Below are positions 8,345 through 18,270 of a DNA stretch of 64,000 nt, in pieces. Position 1 is the first letter of the stretch. Each line of letters begins with the position of its first letter. Source of the stretch: Bacillota bacterium (GTDB lineage Bacteria; Bacillota; Desulfotomaculia; Desulfotomaculales; Pelotomaculaceae). The notes beneath the pieces were generated by a model. That model was not told the DNA's origin, did no database searches, and worked only from the letters and a program-made list of their open reading frames with translations. The stretch lies in the NCBI GenBank assembly GCA_029555205.1, contig JAKPTB010000010.1:1-64000 (forward strand), in the 5' to 3' direction. The position numbers were made by a program, and so were the translations under genes.

Positions 8345-8557
8345 AAAATAACCGCTACCCTGGGCCATCGTGTTTTCCTGCAGAATTACCGTTAGATGCT
8401 ATAAACTTTTTATAGTGTTATTTACCTCGTTATAAAAATGTTCCCTTAAATTAAAGGATTTACTTTAAGGTGGACATTTTTCTTGTTAATTGCAGGCTTA
8501 TTCTGATCCTGCCGGCGATGTGATTTTTTTGCCTGTGGATGCTGAGTTCTGTTTAAT

Positions 8558-8579
8558 TTATTTAATTGTAATTAAATAA
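8558..8579. promoter_or_regulatory. Perfect 10-bp palindrome, candidate operator of the GbsR/MarR-type regulator
   Basis: TTATTTAATT (8558-8567) and AATTAAATAA (8570-8579) are perfect inverted copies separated by GT. The site overlaps the -35 element of the promoter for the regulator-efflux operon, the usual position for autorepression by a dimeric winged-helix protein. Confidence 0.6.
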
Positions 8580-8593
8580 TTAATCCGTATAAT
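8566..8593 (+). promoter_or_regulatory. Sigma-A promoter of the efflux operon
   Basis: TTGTAA (8566-8571) and a perfect TATAAT (8588-8593) are separated by 16 nt. Confidence 0.65.
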
Positions 8594-8683
8594 ATAGTTA
8601 ATTAGAGCTTAAGGAGGCGGAGGGTTAGTTTAGGCACGTTTAAGCGCCCCATAGGTCTCTATTACAAAACAGGAGCACAGAGA

Positions 8684-9166
8684 ATGACAGGTACAGAGTC
8701 ACAAAAATTTCAGTTTACCGAAAACATGGGCCTGCTTTTTGAAAAGTCGGGATCCTCAAGAACTCTGGGCAGGGTTTTTGGCTACCTGCTGCTGTCAGGG
8801 GAACCCAAAACCCTGGACGAAATCGCTGAGGGCCTGCTTTTTAGCAAGGCCACGGCCTCCCTTACAGTCCGTCAGGGTTTATTCCTGCACTTTTTTGAAA
8901 AGATCAGCATTCCCGGCGAGCGAAAGGATCACTACCAGGCTAATGCCGGTTTCTGGATCGGCTCGATGTCCCAAAAGATCGACTCTCTCAAGGAATGGGA
9001 GGGGTTGGTTGAAAAGGGACTTGGCCTGGTAGATCCCCGGAATACGGCGGCACTCGAAAATCTCCAGGAGATGAAAGATTACTTTAATTTTCTGCGCTGG
9101 TACTTTTCGGACCTTGACGAGCAGTATAGACGCTGGAAAAAGGGCGAAATCCCCAAAGGTGATTAA
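8684..9166 (+). CDS. GbsR/MarR-family transcriptional regulator
   Basis: The 160-residue protein has a winged-helix DNA-binding region (residues about 20-75; LGRVFGYLLLSGEPKTLDEIAEGLLFSKATASLTVRQ) followed by a helical dimerisation tail. This is the layout of GbsR-like members of the MarR superfamily. It is the first gene of an operon with an ABC ATPase, an FtsX-type permease and an HlyD-type adaptor (25 nt to the ATPase), so it probably controls that exporter. A perfect palindrome over the operon's -35 box is the likely autoregulatory site. The inducing ligand is unknown. Confidence 0.8.
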   Translation: MTGTESQKFQFTENMGLLFEKSGSSRTLGRVFGYLLLSGEPKTLDEIAEGLLFSKATASLTVRQGLFLHFFEKISIPGERKDHYQANAGFWIGSMSQKIDSLKEWEGLVEKGLGLVDPRNTAALENLQEMKDYFNFLRWYFSDLDEQYRRWKKGEIPKGD

Positions 9167-9190
9167 ACAAAATATAAAAGGGAGCGCTTT

Positions 9191-9901
9191 ATGAAAAAAA
9201 ATGTGCTGATGAAGCTGGATAGAATTACACGGACTTACCAGATGGGTGAAGTCGCTGTCCATGCCTTAAAGGAAACATCCCTGGACATCCTGGAGGGGGA
9301 ACTGCTGGTAGTTTTGGGTCCCAGCGGGTCCGGCAAAAGTACCCTGCTCAACATTATCGGCGGGATGGACTCGCCTTCCAGCGGCGAAATATTTTTTGGC
9401 AAGGAGAATTTATCCAATGCTGGAGAGCAGCGATTAACCCGGTACAGGCGGCAAGAAGTGGGATTTGTATTTCAATTCTACAATTTGATTCCCGATTTGA
9501 CAGCGAAAGAAAACGTGGAACTGGCTGCCAGACTGGTCGAAAACCCGCTTTCTGTGGCGCAAGTATTAAAGGAAGTGGGCCTGGAGGACAGGATGGACCA
9601 CTTTCCTTCCCAGTTAAGCGGCGGCGAACAGCAGCGTGTGGCCATCGCCCGGGCTGCGGTTAAGAGGCCCCGCCTGCTCCTGTGCGATGAACCCACCGGG
9701 GCCCTGGATCAGAAGATCGGCCAGGTTGTGCTGGGTTTGCTGGAAAGAATCAACCGGGAGCAGGGCAGCACGGTGGTGATCGTCACCCACAACACCCCCA
9801 TCAGCTCCATGGCCCACCGGGTTATCCGCATGAGCAGCGGCACTATCGCGGAAATCATCGAAAACAAAAACCCGCTGCCGGCCGAAAGGATTGAATGGTA
9901 A
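9191..9901 (+). CDS. ABC transporter ATP-binding protein (MacB/LolD type)
   Basis: The 236-residue ATPase shows Walker [10 protein letters not shown] (residues about 43-51), a Q-loop in VFQFYN, the signature [14 protein letters not shown], Walker [13 protein letters not shown] and the switch histidine in VTHN. The DEPTGALD form is typical of the MacB/LolD/SalX group, which partners with FtsX-type permeases. It is preceded by GGGAGCG and its stop overlaps the start region of the permease gene, indicating translational coupling. It energises the exporter encoded by the next two genes. Confidence 0.9.
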   Translation: MKKNVLMKLDRITRTYQMGEVAVHALKETSLDILEGELLVVLGPSGSGKSTLLNIIGGMDSPSSGEIFFGKENLSNAGEQRLTRYRRQEVGFVFQFYNLIPDLTAKENVELAARLVENPLSVAQVLKEVGLEDRMDHFPSQLSGGEQQRVAIARAAVKRPRLLLCDEPTGALDQKIGQVVLGLLERINREQGSTVVIVTHNTPISSMAHRVIRMSSGTIAEIIENKNPLPAERIEW

Positions 9902-12279
9902 TGAGCGTCTTAATCAGGAAATTATGGCGCACCATTGGGAGCACCAGGGGTCAGTTCCTGGCAGTGGCGGCGGTGGTCACCGTGGGTATTACCGTCTACA
10001 TCGCCATGTCCACCGCTTACTACAACCTGAACCGCTCCCAGGCGGCTTTCTACGCGGAAAACGACTTCGCCGACTATTATTTTCACGTGGTCAGGGCGCC
10101 CCAGCAGATAACAAGGCAGGTGGAGGCCATTCCCGGGGTCGAGAAGGTCACCGGCCGGATTCAAAAGGATGTCCCCATCCTGAAAGAAGACCACCAGAGG
10201 GCCACAGCCCGGCTCACCAGTTACCCCCTGCCCGTGGATAATGAAATAAACCGCTTTCGCCTGGAAAAGGGGAGGCTTTTTGAGAAATATCCCCAGGGCG
10301 GGGGAATTGAAGTGCTGGTGGACCCCAAGTATTTTGACGCCAACCTCCACTCTTTCAACGATGAGATCCGTATCGTGGCCGAAGGGAAGCAGGTCTTTTT
10401 GACAGTGACGGGAACGGCCGTCAGTCCTGAAACAATTATAACCATGAAAGATGCCAGCACGATGATGCCGGACCCGGCAACATTCGGCATAATCATGATG
10501 CCCCATAATCAGGCCGAGCAAATTCTGGGTCTTGACGGGGAGATCAACCAGGTGGTGATTACCTGTGCTCCCGGCGCGGACGAAAAGTCCGTGGCCAACC
10601 AGGTCAAGAAGGTCCTGGAACCCTACGGCAACCTGGCCAGTTATCCGCGCAAGGATCAGCTCAGCCATGCCATCCTGCAGGGTGAGATTGACTCACTTAA
10701 GGCAATCGCAGGCTTCATGCCGGCTATTTTCCTGGGCATTGCCGCTACCATCCAGTTTGTCATGCTGGGGCGTATGGTCAAAGCCCAGCGCCTGCAAATC
10801 GGGGCCATGAAGGCCATGGGCTATTCCAGCGGGCAGATTATGTTTCACTATACGGGCTATGCCCTGGCAGTAGCGCTGGCAGGAGCGTTGCTGGGAATCC
10901 TGCTGGGCCACGGACTGGCTTCGGTGATGTCCAGGACTTACGCCCAATTCTTTAACCTCCCGGAAACCATCAGCGGGATAAACTACAGGGCGGTTTCCTA
11001 TGGACTACTCCTTGCGGTGGTTGTAAGCCTTGCCGCCGGTCTCCTGGCGGTCCGGGGGGTGGTTAAGGTCAGACCGGCCGAGTCCATGCGTCCCGAGCCT
11101 CCCGGGGGAACCGGCCGCATGTTCCTGGAGTTATGGCCCTGGTTCTGGCAAAGGTTGGATCCAACCTGGAAAATGAGCCTTAGAACCATCAACCGCAAAC
11201 GGGGGCGTTTCGGGATTACCCTGCTGGGGGTAGTCTTTGCGGTGGGGCTTCTGGTTTTGTCCCTTTTTTCGAATGATGCATTTGACTATATGATTAAGAA
11301 ACATTTTTTCGAGGAGCAGAGCTACGATTTCTTAGTCCGCTTCAACCAACCTGTAAAAGATCATGAACTGTACAACATTTCCCGCCTCGAAGGTGTTGTC
11401 AAAACGGAGCCCCTGTTTGAAATTCCGGTAAAAATCCACCTGAACGGGCGTTCGGAAGACGACCTGCTCCTGGGTTTGCCCCCGGACACAACCTTGAAGA
11501 AACTGGTGGGAAATGATGAAAAACATCTGAGCCTACCGGAAAACGGATTTTTAATAAGTGCCAGGACAGCGAAAAGGCTGGGCTTAAAAACAGGCGACCG
11601 TGTTGAGGTGGAAACTCTCCTGGGGATCGGGCCTGCCCGCTGGACTAGCCTAACAGTGACTGGCGTAAACCGGCAGCTTGTGGGGGGCGGGTCCTATATT
11701 TCCCTGGAGTTGGCTAACCAGGTGATGCAGGAGAGCGGAGTTGTTTCAGGCGCCATGCTTAAAGTCGACCCCGGTCAAGCAAGCAGGGTTGAGCAGGAAT
11801 TAAGTGACATGACCGGTGTTTCTTCCATTTCCAGCCAGCGCAAAGAGCTTGATAACTTGAACAATAGTATGGACAGCATGATTTATTCCGTTACTATGAT
11901 GGTTGTCTTTGCCGCCCTGCTTGGTTTTGCCATAGTCTACAATGCCTCTGTAATCAGTTTTGCCGAGCGCCGGAGGGAACTGGCCACACTGCGGGTGGTG
12001 GGCTTTACCAATGAGGAGGTTTCCAGCCTGCTGTTCAAGGAAAACCTGCTGCAGTCGTTGCTGGGAGTGGCCCTGGGACTGCCCTTCGGACGCTTCATGA
12101 CGGAATGGTTTGTTCAGGGAGTCAGCACCGATTTATATACCTTGCCCATTGTTATCTACCCCCAGACGTACCTTTTTTCCGCCCTGGGGGGGATTATGTT
12201 TATCATGGCCGCGCATTTCCTGGCGGCCCGGGGGATAAGCCGGCTCGAGCTGGTAGAAGTTCTCAAGAACAGCGATTAA
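9895..12279 (+). CDS. FtsX-type ABC transporter permease, duplicated
   Basis: The 794-residue protein contains two FtsX/MacB modules. There is an N-terminal membrane helix (about 20-40), a large extracytoplasmic MacB-like domain, and a first three-helix block (about 270-390, containing LQIGAMKAMGYSSGQI). A second helix near 440, a second soluble domain and a final three-helix block (about 660-790, with RRRELATLRVVGFTNEEV) follow. The 10-12 helix duplicated form is common in Gram-positive bacteria for lipid, peptide or drug export. The start is ATG 9895 or ATG 9901 (the latter overlapping the upstream TAA). The substrate is unknown. Confidence 0.85.
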   Translation: MVMSVLIRKLWRTIGSTRGQFLAVAAVVTVGITVYIAMSTAYYNLNRSQAAFYAENDFADYYFHVVRAPQQITRQVEAIPGVEKVTGRIQKDVPILKEDHQRATARLTSYPLPVDNEINRFRLEKGRLFEKYPQGGGIEVLVDPKYFDANLHSFNDEIRIVAEGKQVFLTVTGTAVSPETIITMKDASTMMPDPATFGIIMMPHNQAEQILGLDGEINQVVITCAPGADEKSVANQVKKVLEPYGNLASYPRKDQLSHAILQGEIDSLKAIAGFMPAIFLGIAATIQFVMLGRMVKAQRLQIGAMKAMGYSSGQIMFHYTGYALAVALAGALLGILLGHGLASVMSRTYAQFFNLPETISGINYRAVSYGLLLAVVVSLAAGLLAVRGVVKVRPAESMRPEPPGGTGRMFLELWPWFWQRLDPTWKMSLRTINRKRGRFGITLLGVVFAVGLLVLSLFSNDAFDYMIKKHFFEEQSYDFLVRFNQPVKDHELYNISRLEGVVKTEPLFEIPVKIHLNGRSEDDLLLGLPPDTTLKKLVGNDEKHLSLPENGFLISARTAKRLGLKTGDRVEVETLLGIGPARWTSLTVTGVNRQLVGGGSYISLELANQVMQESGVVSGAMLKVDPGQASRVEQELSDMTGVSSISSQRKELDNLNNSMDSMIYSVTMMVVFAALLGFAIVYNASVISFAERRRELATLRVVGFTNEEVSSLLFKENLLQSLLGVALGLPFGRFMTEWFVQGVSTDLYTLPIVIYPQTYLFSALGGIMFIMAAHFLAARGISRLELVEVLKNSD

Positions 12280-12291
12280 CGGGGGGTTACG

Positions 12292-13461
12292 ATGAAGCGG
12301 AAAAGAAAGGTTTATCTGATCGGCGCTATAATTTTGGCGGGGCTGGCGGCGGCTGCCATGAAGATGCTCTGGGGCGGCCAGGAAGTGATGGTATTGCAGG
12401 TCCGGCCGGGCACCATTACCCGGTCTGTTACGGACAGCGGTTATGTGCAGCCGGCTGTGGATTTTGATATCCATGCCACCCAGAGCGCCCGGGTGGCTGA
12501 AGTGCTGGTAGAAACGGGCCAGGCTGTTAAAGCTGGCCAAGTCCTGGTTACCCTGGAAAATTTGGACCTGTCTGTACAGATCAGCGATATGCGGTCCCAG
12601 CTGTCGCAGGCGCAAACTGCTGCCAAAAGCGCCCGGGCCGCCCTGGAGAGAACCAGGCTGGAGCTTGTTGACGCCAGCGACAACTTGAAACGAATGGAGG
12701 AACTGTACGGGGCGGGAGCAGTCTCCCGGGCGGAGTATGAAAAGGCTGTACTGCAGGTGGAAACCTGCAGGCAGACTTTAAACGAGCAAAGCGCCCGGCT
12801 GGACAGTGCCCTGGCCCAGGAGGCCGGCAGCAGGGAATCACTGAGCCGCTTGGAGGCCAAAGAGGGGCAGTTGGTAGTTAAAAGCCCCGCTGACGGGACA
12901 GTCCTGGACCTGCCTGTCAAGCGCGAGGAGGTGGTGGGTCCCATGACCCTGTTGGCAACTGTGGCTGCAGCAGGCCAGTTTGAAGTGAAAGCCGACATCC
13001 TGAGCGACGACCTGGGAGAAGTGAAAATTGGCCAAAAGGCTGTGATCTCTGCACCTGTACTGGGCCAGGAAACACTTACCGGTGAAGTTAAAAAAATATA
13101 TCCCCGGGCTGAAGAAAAACAATCGGCTCTGGGTGTGATTCAGCGGCGGGTGCCGGTCATCATTACCCTCCCGGACCCCGGTCCTTTAAAGCCGGGCTAT
13201 GAAGTCAGGGTGGCCATCGAGACCCAGACCCGGGACGGGGTCCTGGTGCTGCCCCGGGAAGCGGTGCGCACCAGAGGGGATGGCCAAAGGGAAGTATCTG
13301 TTGTAGTAAATGATCGGGTAGAGCACCGGCCTGTGCAGACCGGGCTGAGCGACCAGGTTATGATCGAAATTACAGGAGGGCTGGAAGAAGGGGACGTGGT
13401 TGTCCGGGACGGCGGCCTGGAATTGAAAGAAAAGACAAAGGTTAAGCCTGTATATGAATAA
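12292..13461 (+). CDS. HlyD/MacA-type efflux periplasmic adaptor subunit
   Basis: The 389-residue protein starts with an uncleaved membrane anchor (residues about 6-24). Next come a lipoyl/biotinyl half-motif (VAEVLVETGQAVKAGQVLVTLEN), a coiled-coil hairpin (about 90-180) and the second half (KSPADGTVLDLPVKREEVV). A beta-barrel region and a C-terminal membrane-proximal domain (LEEGDVVVRDGG) end it. It belongs to the membrane fusion protein family and completes a three-part MacAB-like exporter with the two preceding genes (12 nt gap). In a Gram-positive cell without an outer membrane it would act as an accessory domain for the permease. Confidence 0.88.
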   Translation: MKRKRKVYLIGAIILAGLAAAAMKMLWGGQEVMVLQVRPGTITRSVTDSGYVQPAVDFDIHATQSARVAEVLVETGQAVKAGQVLVTLENLDLSVQISDMRSQLSQAQTAAKSARAALERTRLELVDASDNLKRMEELYGAGAVSRAEYEKAVLQVETCRQTLNEQSARLDSALAQEAGSRESLSRLEAKEGQLVVKSPADGTVLDLPVKREEVVGPMTLLATVAAAGQFEVKADILSDDLGEVKIGQKAVISAPVLGQETLTGEVKKIYPRAEEKQSALGVIQRRVPVIITLPDPGPLKPGYEVRVAIETQTRDGVLVLPREAVRTRGDGQREVSVVVNDRVEHRPVQTGLSDQVMIEITGGLEEGDVVVRDGGLELKEKTKVKPVYE

Positions 13462-13495
13462 AAAAATAGCCTTCGGGAAGATCACCCCGAAGGCT
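13461..13495. terminator. Bidirectional terminator between the efflux operon and ilvD
   Basis: TAGCCTTCGGG (13467-13477) pairs with CCCGAAGGCTA (13485-13495). An A run on the left (13461-13466) becomes a T run for minus-strand transcripts, so it fits best as the ilvD terminator while also closing the efflux operon. Confidence 0.8.
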
Positions 13496-13530
13496 AATCT
13501 GTTGTTCGTTATCTCAACTACCTAACCATT

Positions 13531-15234
13531 CTACTGGTCGTTGCCGGGAATTTTCATAACAGCGCCTGTGCTGGCTGACGTAACCAGGGCGGAGTAGCGG
13601 GCCAGGTAGCTTTTTCCGGTCACTTTCGGGGCGGGCTGGCTCCACTCCTTGCGCCTGGCCGAGAGTTCCTCTTCAGTCAACCGGATACTCAGGCGGCGTC
13701 CGGGGATGTCGATATCTATAATGTCACCTTCCCGGACCAGGGCAATGGGGCCTCCCTCGGATGCTTCCGGGGAGACGTGGCCGATGCTGGCGCCCCGGGT
13801 ACCCCCGGAAAAACGTCCGTCGGTGATAAGCGCAACATCCTTGTCCAGGCCGATCCCTGAAATTGCCGAGGTGGGGCTGAGCATTTCACGCATACCCGGT
13901 CCGCCTTTGGGGCCTTCGTAACGGATGACTACAACGTCACCCTTGTTTATTTTGCGCTCCATGATGGCGTTAAAAGCCTCTTCTTCGCTGTCAAATACCC
14001 TGGCCGGCCCGCTATGCACCATCATTTCCCTGGCCACTGCGGACTGCTTGACCACGGCCCCGTCCGGCGCCAGGTTGCCCCTCAGAATGGCAATACCGCC
14101 TTCTTTCGAGTAGGGGTCGCTTAGAGGGCGGATGACCTCGGAGTTTTTAACGGCAGCACGGCTGATGTTTTCACCCAGTGTTTTTCCGGTCACTGTAATT
14201 TCATTCAGTTCCAGCATGCCCTGGTCGGCCAACTGCTTCAGCACGGCAGAAATTCCCCCTGCCTCGAACAGGTCAAAGAGACGGTGCAGGCCGCCCGGGC
14301 TAAGCTTGCAGATGTTTGGAACACGGGTGCTGATTTCGTCGAAGGCCTCCAGCTCCAGAGGAACGCCCGCCTCATAGGCAATGGCGAGCAAGTGCAGTAC
14401 TGTGTTGCTGGACCCCCCGATGGCCATGTCCAGGGCGATTGCATTGCGGAAAGCATTCAAGGTCAAAATATCCCGGGGCCGGATGTTGCTTTTGACCATC
14501 TCCACAGCCTGCCTGCCGGCCAGCTTGGCCAGAGCCTTGCGTTGTCCGTAGGGAGCCGGGATGGTGCCGTTGCCGGGCAGGCCGATCCCCAGCGCTTCTG
14601 CCAGACAATTCATGGTGTTGGCGGTGAAAAGTCCGGCGCAGCTGCCGCAGGAGGGGCAGGCGCTGAGTTCCATTTCCCGCAGTTCGGCTTCGCTTATTTC
14701 ACCTACAGCATACTGTCCCACGGCTTCGAAAAGGCCCCGCACCAGGTCTGTCTTTTGACCGGCGTGGGTGCCGGTAAGCATGGGACCCCCGCCTACGTAA
14801 ACGGAGGGGATGTTCAGCCGGCAAGCTGCCATCATCATGCCGGGCACGATTTTATCGCAGTTCCCGATCAGGACCAGGCCGTCAAACTTGTGGGCCACAG
14901 CCATTGTTTCAATAGAATCCGCAATCAGTTCACGGCTTGCCAGGGGGTATTTCATACCATCATGGTTCATGGCAATCCCGTCGCAAATGCCGATAACAGG
15001 GAACTCAACCGGGGTACCCCCGGCTGCCGCAACGCCCAGCTTGGCCGCCTGGGCCAGGTCTCTCAGGTGGATGTGTCCGGGAATAATTTCGTTAAAGGCG
15101 TTTGCGATGCCGATCATCGGTTTTTGCAGGTCATCGGGGGAATATCCCATGGCGTAAAAAAGCGACCTGTGCGGCGCCCTGGCGACCCCCTCCGTTGTCT
15201 GACAGCTGATCAAGGTTTCAGGTTTCTTTTCCAA
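13531..15234 (-). CDS. ilvD: Dihydroxy-acid dehydratase
   Basis: The 567-residue protein has the full IlvD/Edd signature set, including [16 protein letters not shown], the Fe-S-ligating cysteines in GNCDK and [16 protein letters not shown], and the C-terminal region [19 protein letters not shown]. It dehydrates dihydroxy acids to 2-keto acids in valine, isoleucine and leucine synthesis and uses an iron-sulfur cluster. The start is a TTG at 15234 with GGGGAGG 8 nt upstream. It stands alone, away from other ilv genes, with its own terminator. Confidence 0.95.
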   Translation of the reverse strand: MEKKPETLISCQTTEGVARAPHRSLFYAMGYSPDDLQKPMIGIANAFNEIIPGHIHLRDLAQAAKLGVAAAGGTPVEFPVIGICDGIAMNHDGMKYPLASRELIADSIETMAVAHKFDGLVLIGNCDKIVPGMMMAACRLNIPSVYVGGGPMLTGTHAGQKTDLVRGLFEAVGQYAVGEISEAELREMELSACPSCGSCAGLFTANTMNCLAEALGIGLPGNGTIPAPYGQRKALAKLAGRQAVEMVKSNIRPRDILTLNAFRNAIALDMAIGGSSNTVLHLLAIAYEAGVPLELEAFDEISTRVPNICKLSPGGLHRLFDLFEAGGISAVLKQLADQGMLELNEITVTGKTLGENISRAAVKNSEVIRPLSDPYSKEGGIAILRGNLAPDGAVVKQSAVAREMMVHSGPARVFDSEEEAFNAIMERKINKGDVVVIRYEGPKGGPGMREMLSPTSAISGIGLDKDVALITDGRFSGGTRGASIGHVSPEASEGGPIALVREGDIIDIDIPGRRLSIRLTEEELSARRKEWSQPAPKVTGKSYLARYSALVTSASTGAVMKIPGNDQ

Positions 15235-16130
15235 TATAAATGCCTCCCCGTAAAATAATTTGAAGGTACAATAATTGAGTTAATAAAGATAAAAAGTCAA
15301 TGCTGGCCGGAAAAGATCCGTCCCCTTTATAGATGAATCAACTCTGGGCTATTGATTGACGGGTAAAAGGACCAAACCGGTGTGTGTCGGTCATATACCG
15401 TTAATCATTATATCATTGTAATGGGTTATGGAAAAGCTGTTCAAGCAAGTCCGTTTATTAAAGCTTCTAAAAATTCCGAAAAGCAACACTGGTAAAGATA
15501 GATTGTGCCCTATGGTTCTTATTAATTCTTGAATATTAACTCTCATTAAATATTAACTGTCATAAAACCTCGGATTCCAGTCATTTATTTATGGATGAGG
15601 GGAAGCGGCAGAGAAATTTAAGCAAACAGATCTTATTATTAATATTTTGCGCTTAGAAGGAAGGCCGGGAGCGAACCGGTATTACGGTTTAATCGTCATA
15701 TAATCATAAAGGGCTCCAGAGAATCAATAAAGCTAATTACCAGGGAAGGGGTCATGCTGCTCCCAGTCTGCACCCGGGAAGAATGTAAAAAAAATAGCAG
15801 ACTGGTTTAAAGGGCTGGAATTTCTTGCGGTATGAGAATAGACTGCAAAGCTTTTATTACCGGTTTTTTAAGCCGGCTGTCATTTTTGTTTTCCTGGCTT
15901 TGTTGTAATAGAAGGGTGACTTCATGAGAGGCAGGAGGGCATTATTGCTCCTTACCCCAAAAAAAGCCCTAAACACTGCGTATGGGATGATAAGAAGTTA
16001 TATTCTTCAATTATTTTCAGGTGGGAATCCAGGCGTACTTCAAGAGGGTGCGGTTCTTCGTGGGATTAGTCTCTGGTTTTGTTAACTGTTGTCTTTAATC
16101 TACATCTGGGAGATAGGGTGGTGTAAGATT
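15235..16130. other. Long intergenic region, about 900 bp
   Basis: No convincing protein-coding gene is seen. A TATAAT on the minus strand (plus positions 15407-15412) with a poor -35 could drive ilvD. A weak hairpin CCGG..CCGG followed by T-rich sequence occurs near 15862-15893. A 53-codon plus-strand frame (15924-16085) has only a weak ribosome site. Confidence 0.5.
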
Positions 16131-16385
16131 ATGACCGGGAAAAAGAATCATCCAAAGGTCCAATGTTTTATCAACACTGTTATGTCCAGATTCGAGTTTG
16201 TGGAAGCTTATCATGAAACAAAGGCCACTGTAGAATGTTATCTTCATAGCATTCTGGACGGATTCAGCCTGGAAGGGCTAGCCGAAGAGGATGCTGTTGA
16301 TCAGGCTATCAAACAAGTAGGTGATCCAATCAAAATAGGGGATGAGTTAAACTTTCTGGAATCCCTTCATGCCTGTTTTTTATAG
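16131..16385 (+). CDS. Small HAAS/permease-prefix-like protein
   Basis: The 84-residue product resembles the HAAS or permease prefix domain 1 pattern. It has a helical N-terminal half, then EGLAEEDAVDQAIKQVGDPIKIGDELN, matching the family pattern of an AV..A...MGDP..IG..LN helix pair. Such domains usually precede membrane segments or pair with PadR-type regulators; here the protein ends right after the domain. It may be a stand-alone adaptor or a truncated remnant. The ATG at 16131 has GGTGG at 9 nt; a longer in-frame extension from 16089 is less likely. Confidence 0.6.
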   Translation: MTGKKNHPKVQCFINTVMSRFEFVEAYHETKATVECYLHSILDGFSLEGLAEEDAVDQAIKQVGDPIKIGDELNFLESLHACFL

Positions 16386-16743
16386 AAATGATCACCAAAC
16401 CGGGCCGGAAAACTGTGCTTGATTCTGGTTTTATAGTGTTCCCCGGCTAATCAGTTATTGGGTTAAAAGCTCCCGTCACTCTATAGATATACTTTGAAAG
16501 GTTCGGCAATCCACTGCGGGAGGCCGCCACAGGTATTCTTGGAGTGGGAGCTTTTTTTATCCGTTTTTTAAGCAGAAATCCATTGAAGTAAGCTGAAAAG
16601 CCATCTTTATGCTCAGCTAGATCTAAACACCCTTTACAAGTATCTGTAAGAGGGGTAGACTATGCTTATATAATATTAATCTTCTAGGAATTTAAGCATA
16701 TTACTGTATTAGGTTATCAACTGAAGATAAAAGGGGGTTTAAA
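16386..16743 (+). other. Intergenic region with a structured element
   Basis: This 358-bp gap holds the long-range hairpin at 16466-16556 and a possible -10 box TATAAT (16669-16674) for cysK without a good -35. No further gene is visible. Confidence 0.5.
16466..16556 (+). ncRNA. Structured terminator-like element, possible leader or small RNA
   Basis: AAAAGCTCCC..CACTC at the left pairs with GAGTGGGAGCTTTTTT at the right, enclosing about 60 nt that contain further GC-rich inverted segments (GGCAATCC, GCGGGAGGCCGC). The end looks like an intrinsic terminator with a T run. The large closed structure is unlike a simple terminator and resembles the overall form of a small structured RNA, but it matches no riboswitch class I know. 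Confidence 0.4.
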
Positions 16744-17670
16744 ATGCCTGGAATTGCTGCTAGTCTTACTGATTTAATAGGAAATACGCCGCTGCTCAGG
16801 TTACATCGCCTTTCTCAGGGGATGGGGGCGGATCTTATCGTAAAGCTTGAATCTTTTAACCCTGGTGGCAGTGTCAAGGACCGTATAGCTTTTCATATGA
16901 TCCGGCGGGCTGAAGAAGAAGGCCTGCTAAAACCGGACTCGGTCATCATTGAGCCGACCAGCGGGAATACTGGAATTGCTCTTGCCTACATCGCTGCCTC
17001 CCGCGGCTATAGACTAATCTTAACAATGCCGGATACCATGAGCGTCGAGCGTGTCAGCCTGCTCAAGACTTACGGGGCAGAAGTGGTTCTAACCCCCGGC
17101 GCCCTGGGGATGAAAGGCGCCGTGCAAAAGGCTGAGGAGCTGGCCCGGCAAATACCGGGGTCATTTATCCCGCAGCAATTTGAGAACCCCTTTAACCCCG
17201 AAATTCATCGTCTTTGCACGGCGGAAGAAATCTGGAAGGATACCGGCGGACATGTGGATATCATAATAGCGGGTGTCGGCACAGGCGGCACGATCACCGG
17301 GATCGCCCAGGTTCTCAAGCCGCGCAGGCCGAAGCTGAAAATCATCGCAGTGGAACCTCTGGAATCCCCGGTTCTCTCCGGAGGGGCGCCCGGACCGCAT
17401 AAAATCCAGGGTATCGGCGCCGGGTTTATCCCTGGTGTACTGGATCTCTCTCTGGTGGATGAAATTATCAGGGTGAGCAGTGATGATGCCTGTAACAGCA
17501 GCAGGGAATTAGCACGAAAAGAAGGGATCCTGGCCGGCATATCATCCGGAGCTGCAGTCTTTGCAGCACTTAAAGCGGCAGGCAGGAGTGAAAACAAGGG
17601 AAAAATGATTGTAGCCATTCTTCCGGATACCGGTGAACGCTACCTGAGTACGCAGCTGTTCCGGGACTAA
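16744..17670 (+). CDS. cysK: Cysteine synthase (O-acetylserine sulfhydrylase)
   Basis: This 308-residue PLP enzyme has the lysine-containing motif GGSVKDR (Lys45), the substrate-binding loop TSGNTG (72-77) and the PLP-phosphate loop GTGGTITG. It makes cysteine from O-acetylserine and sulfide. The ATG at 16744 is preceded by AAAGGGGG. The Rrf2-family regulator 100 nt downstream and the cysteine desulfurase after it suggest a cysteine and Fe-S supply cluster. Confidence 0.93.
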   Translation: MPGIAASLTDLIGNTPLLRLHRLSQGMGADLIVKLESFNPGGSVKDRIAFHMIRRAEEEGLLKPDSVIIEPTSGNTGIALAYIAASRGYRLILTMPDTMSVERVSLLKTYGAEVVLTPGALGMKGAVQKAEELARQIPGSFIPQQFENPFNPEIHRLCTAEEIWKDTGGHVDIIIAGVGTGGTITGIAQVLKPRRPKLKIIAVEPLESPVLSGGAPGPHKIQGIGAGFIPGVLDLSLVDEIIRVSSDDACNSSRELARKEGILAGISSGAAVFAALKAAGRSENKGKMIVAILPDTGERYLSTQLFRD

Positions 17671-17772
17671 CAGTGTAGATTAAGAGCATCCCGTCCTGAA
17701 GCAAAGGGTTTTTACTTTATAAAAAAAGATCATTTTTTTATTCCTACTTTTGTTGAGAGGAGTTTGTAAGAT

Positions 17773-18228
17773 ATGAAATTTTCTTCACGGGCGCGCTACG
17801 GTCTACGGGCAATGCTGGAACTGGCGCTCAATTATAACCCGGAAGAAACCATGCCACTGGTTCAGATAGCGGAAAGACAGGGGATTTCAGAAGGGTACCT
17901 GGAGCAGATGATGACCCTCCTGCGCAAGGGAGGGCTGGTCCGAAGCGTACGGGGTTCCCAGGGGGGCTACAGACTCAACCGGGAACCGGGCAAAATAACA
18001 GTTGGTGAAATCGTCCGGTGTCTGGAAGGTCCTCTGGGCCCCACTGGCTGTGTCAGTGAAGACGACCCGGAAGCATGCAACCGTGCCGATTTTTGCGTGA
18101 CAAAAATCTTATGGGAAAAAGTCAGGGATGCTATAGCTTCTGTGCTGGATAACACTACCCTTGAGGATCTTTGTCAAGAAACAGAAAGAATACGTCTTTC
18201 AAGGGAGGCAAACATGTACTATATCTAG
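17773..18228 (+). CDS. Rrf2-family transcriptional regulator (IscR-like)
   Basis: The 151-residue protein opens with the Rrf2 winged helix (FSSRARYGLRAMLELA, then IAERQGISEGYLEQMMTLLRKGGLVRSVRGSQGGYRL). It carries three cysteines in CVSEDDPEAC and NRADFC (spacing C-x8-C-x5-C), comparable with the cluster-binding cysteines of IscR. It is followed by iscS, so an Fe-S-sensing IscR-like role is likely. CymR-type members usually lack these cysteines. It probably controls iscS, and perhaps cysK, through sites near the promoter at 18343-18371. Confidence 0.85.
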   Translation: MKFSSRARYGLRAMLELALNYNPEETMPLVQIAERQGISEGYLEQMMTLLRKGGLVRSVRGSQGGYRLNREPGKITVGEIVRCLEGPLGPTGCVSEDDPEACNRADFCVTKILWEKVRDAIASVLDNTTLEDLCQETERIRLSREANMYYI

Positions 18229-18270
18229 CCCCCGGAGACTCAGAAATGAGTCGATGAACCAGGCTAGTCA

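Larger units (their letters stand above)
8345..8683 (+). other. Intergenic region upstream of the efflux operon
   Basis: This 339-bp region contains no gene. It carries the promoter at 8566-8593 with its palindrome at 8558-8579; nothing else is recognisable. Confidence 0.6.

Noticed and set aside
8684-13461. Complete bacteriocin or lantibiotic self-immunity cluster
   Set aside because: The exporter layout would fit, but no precursor peptide, modification enzyme or two-component system is nearby.
15924-16085. 53-codon plus-strand frame starting MRGRRALLLLTPKK
   Set aside because: Only a weak GGTGA site, no recognisable family, no terminator, and composition not clearly coding.
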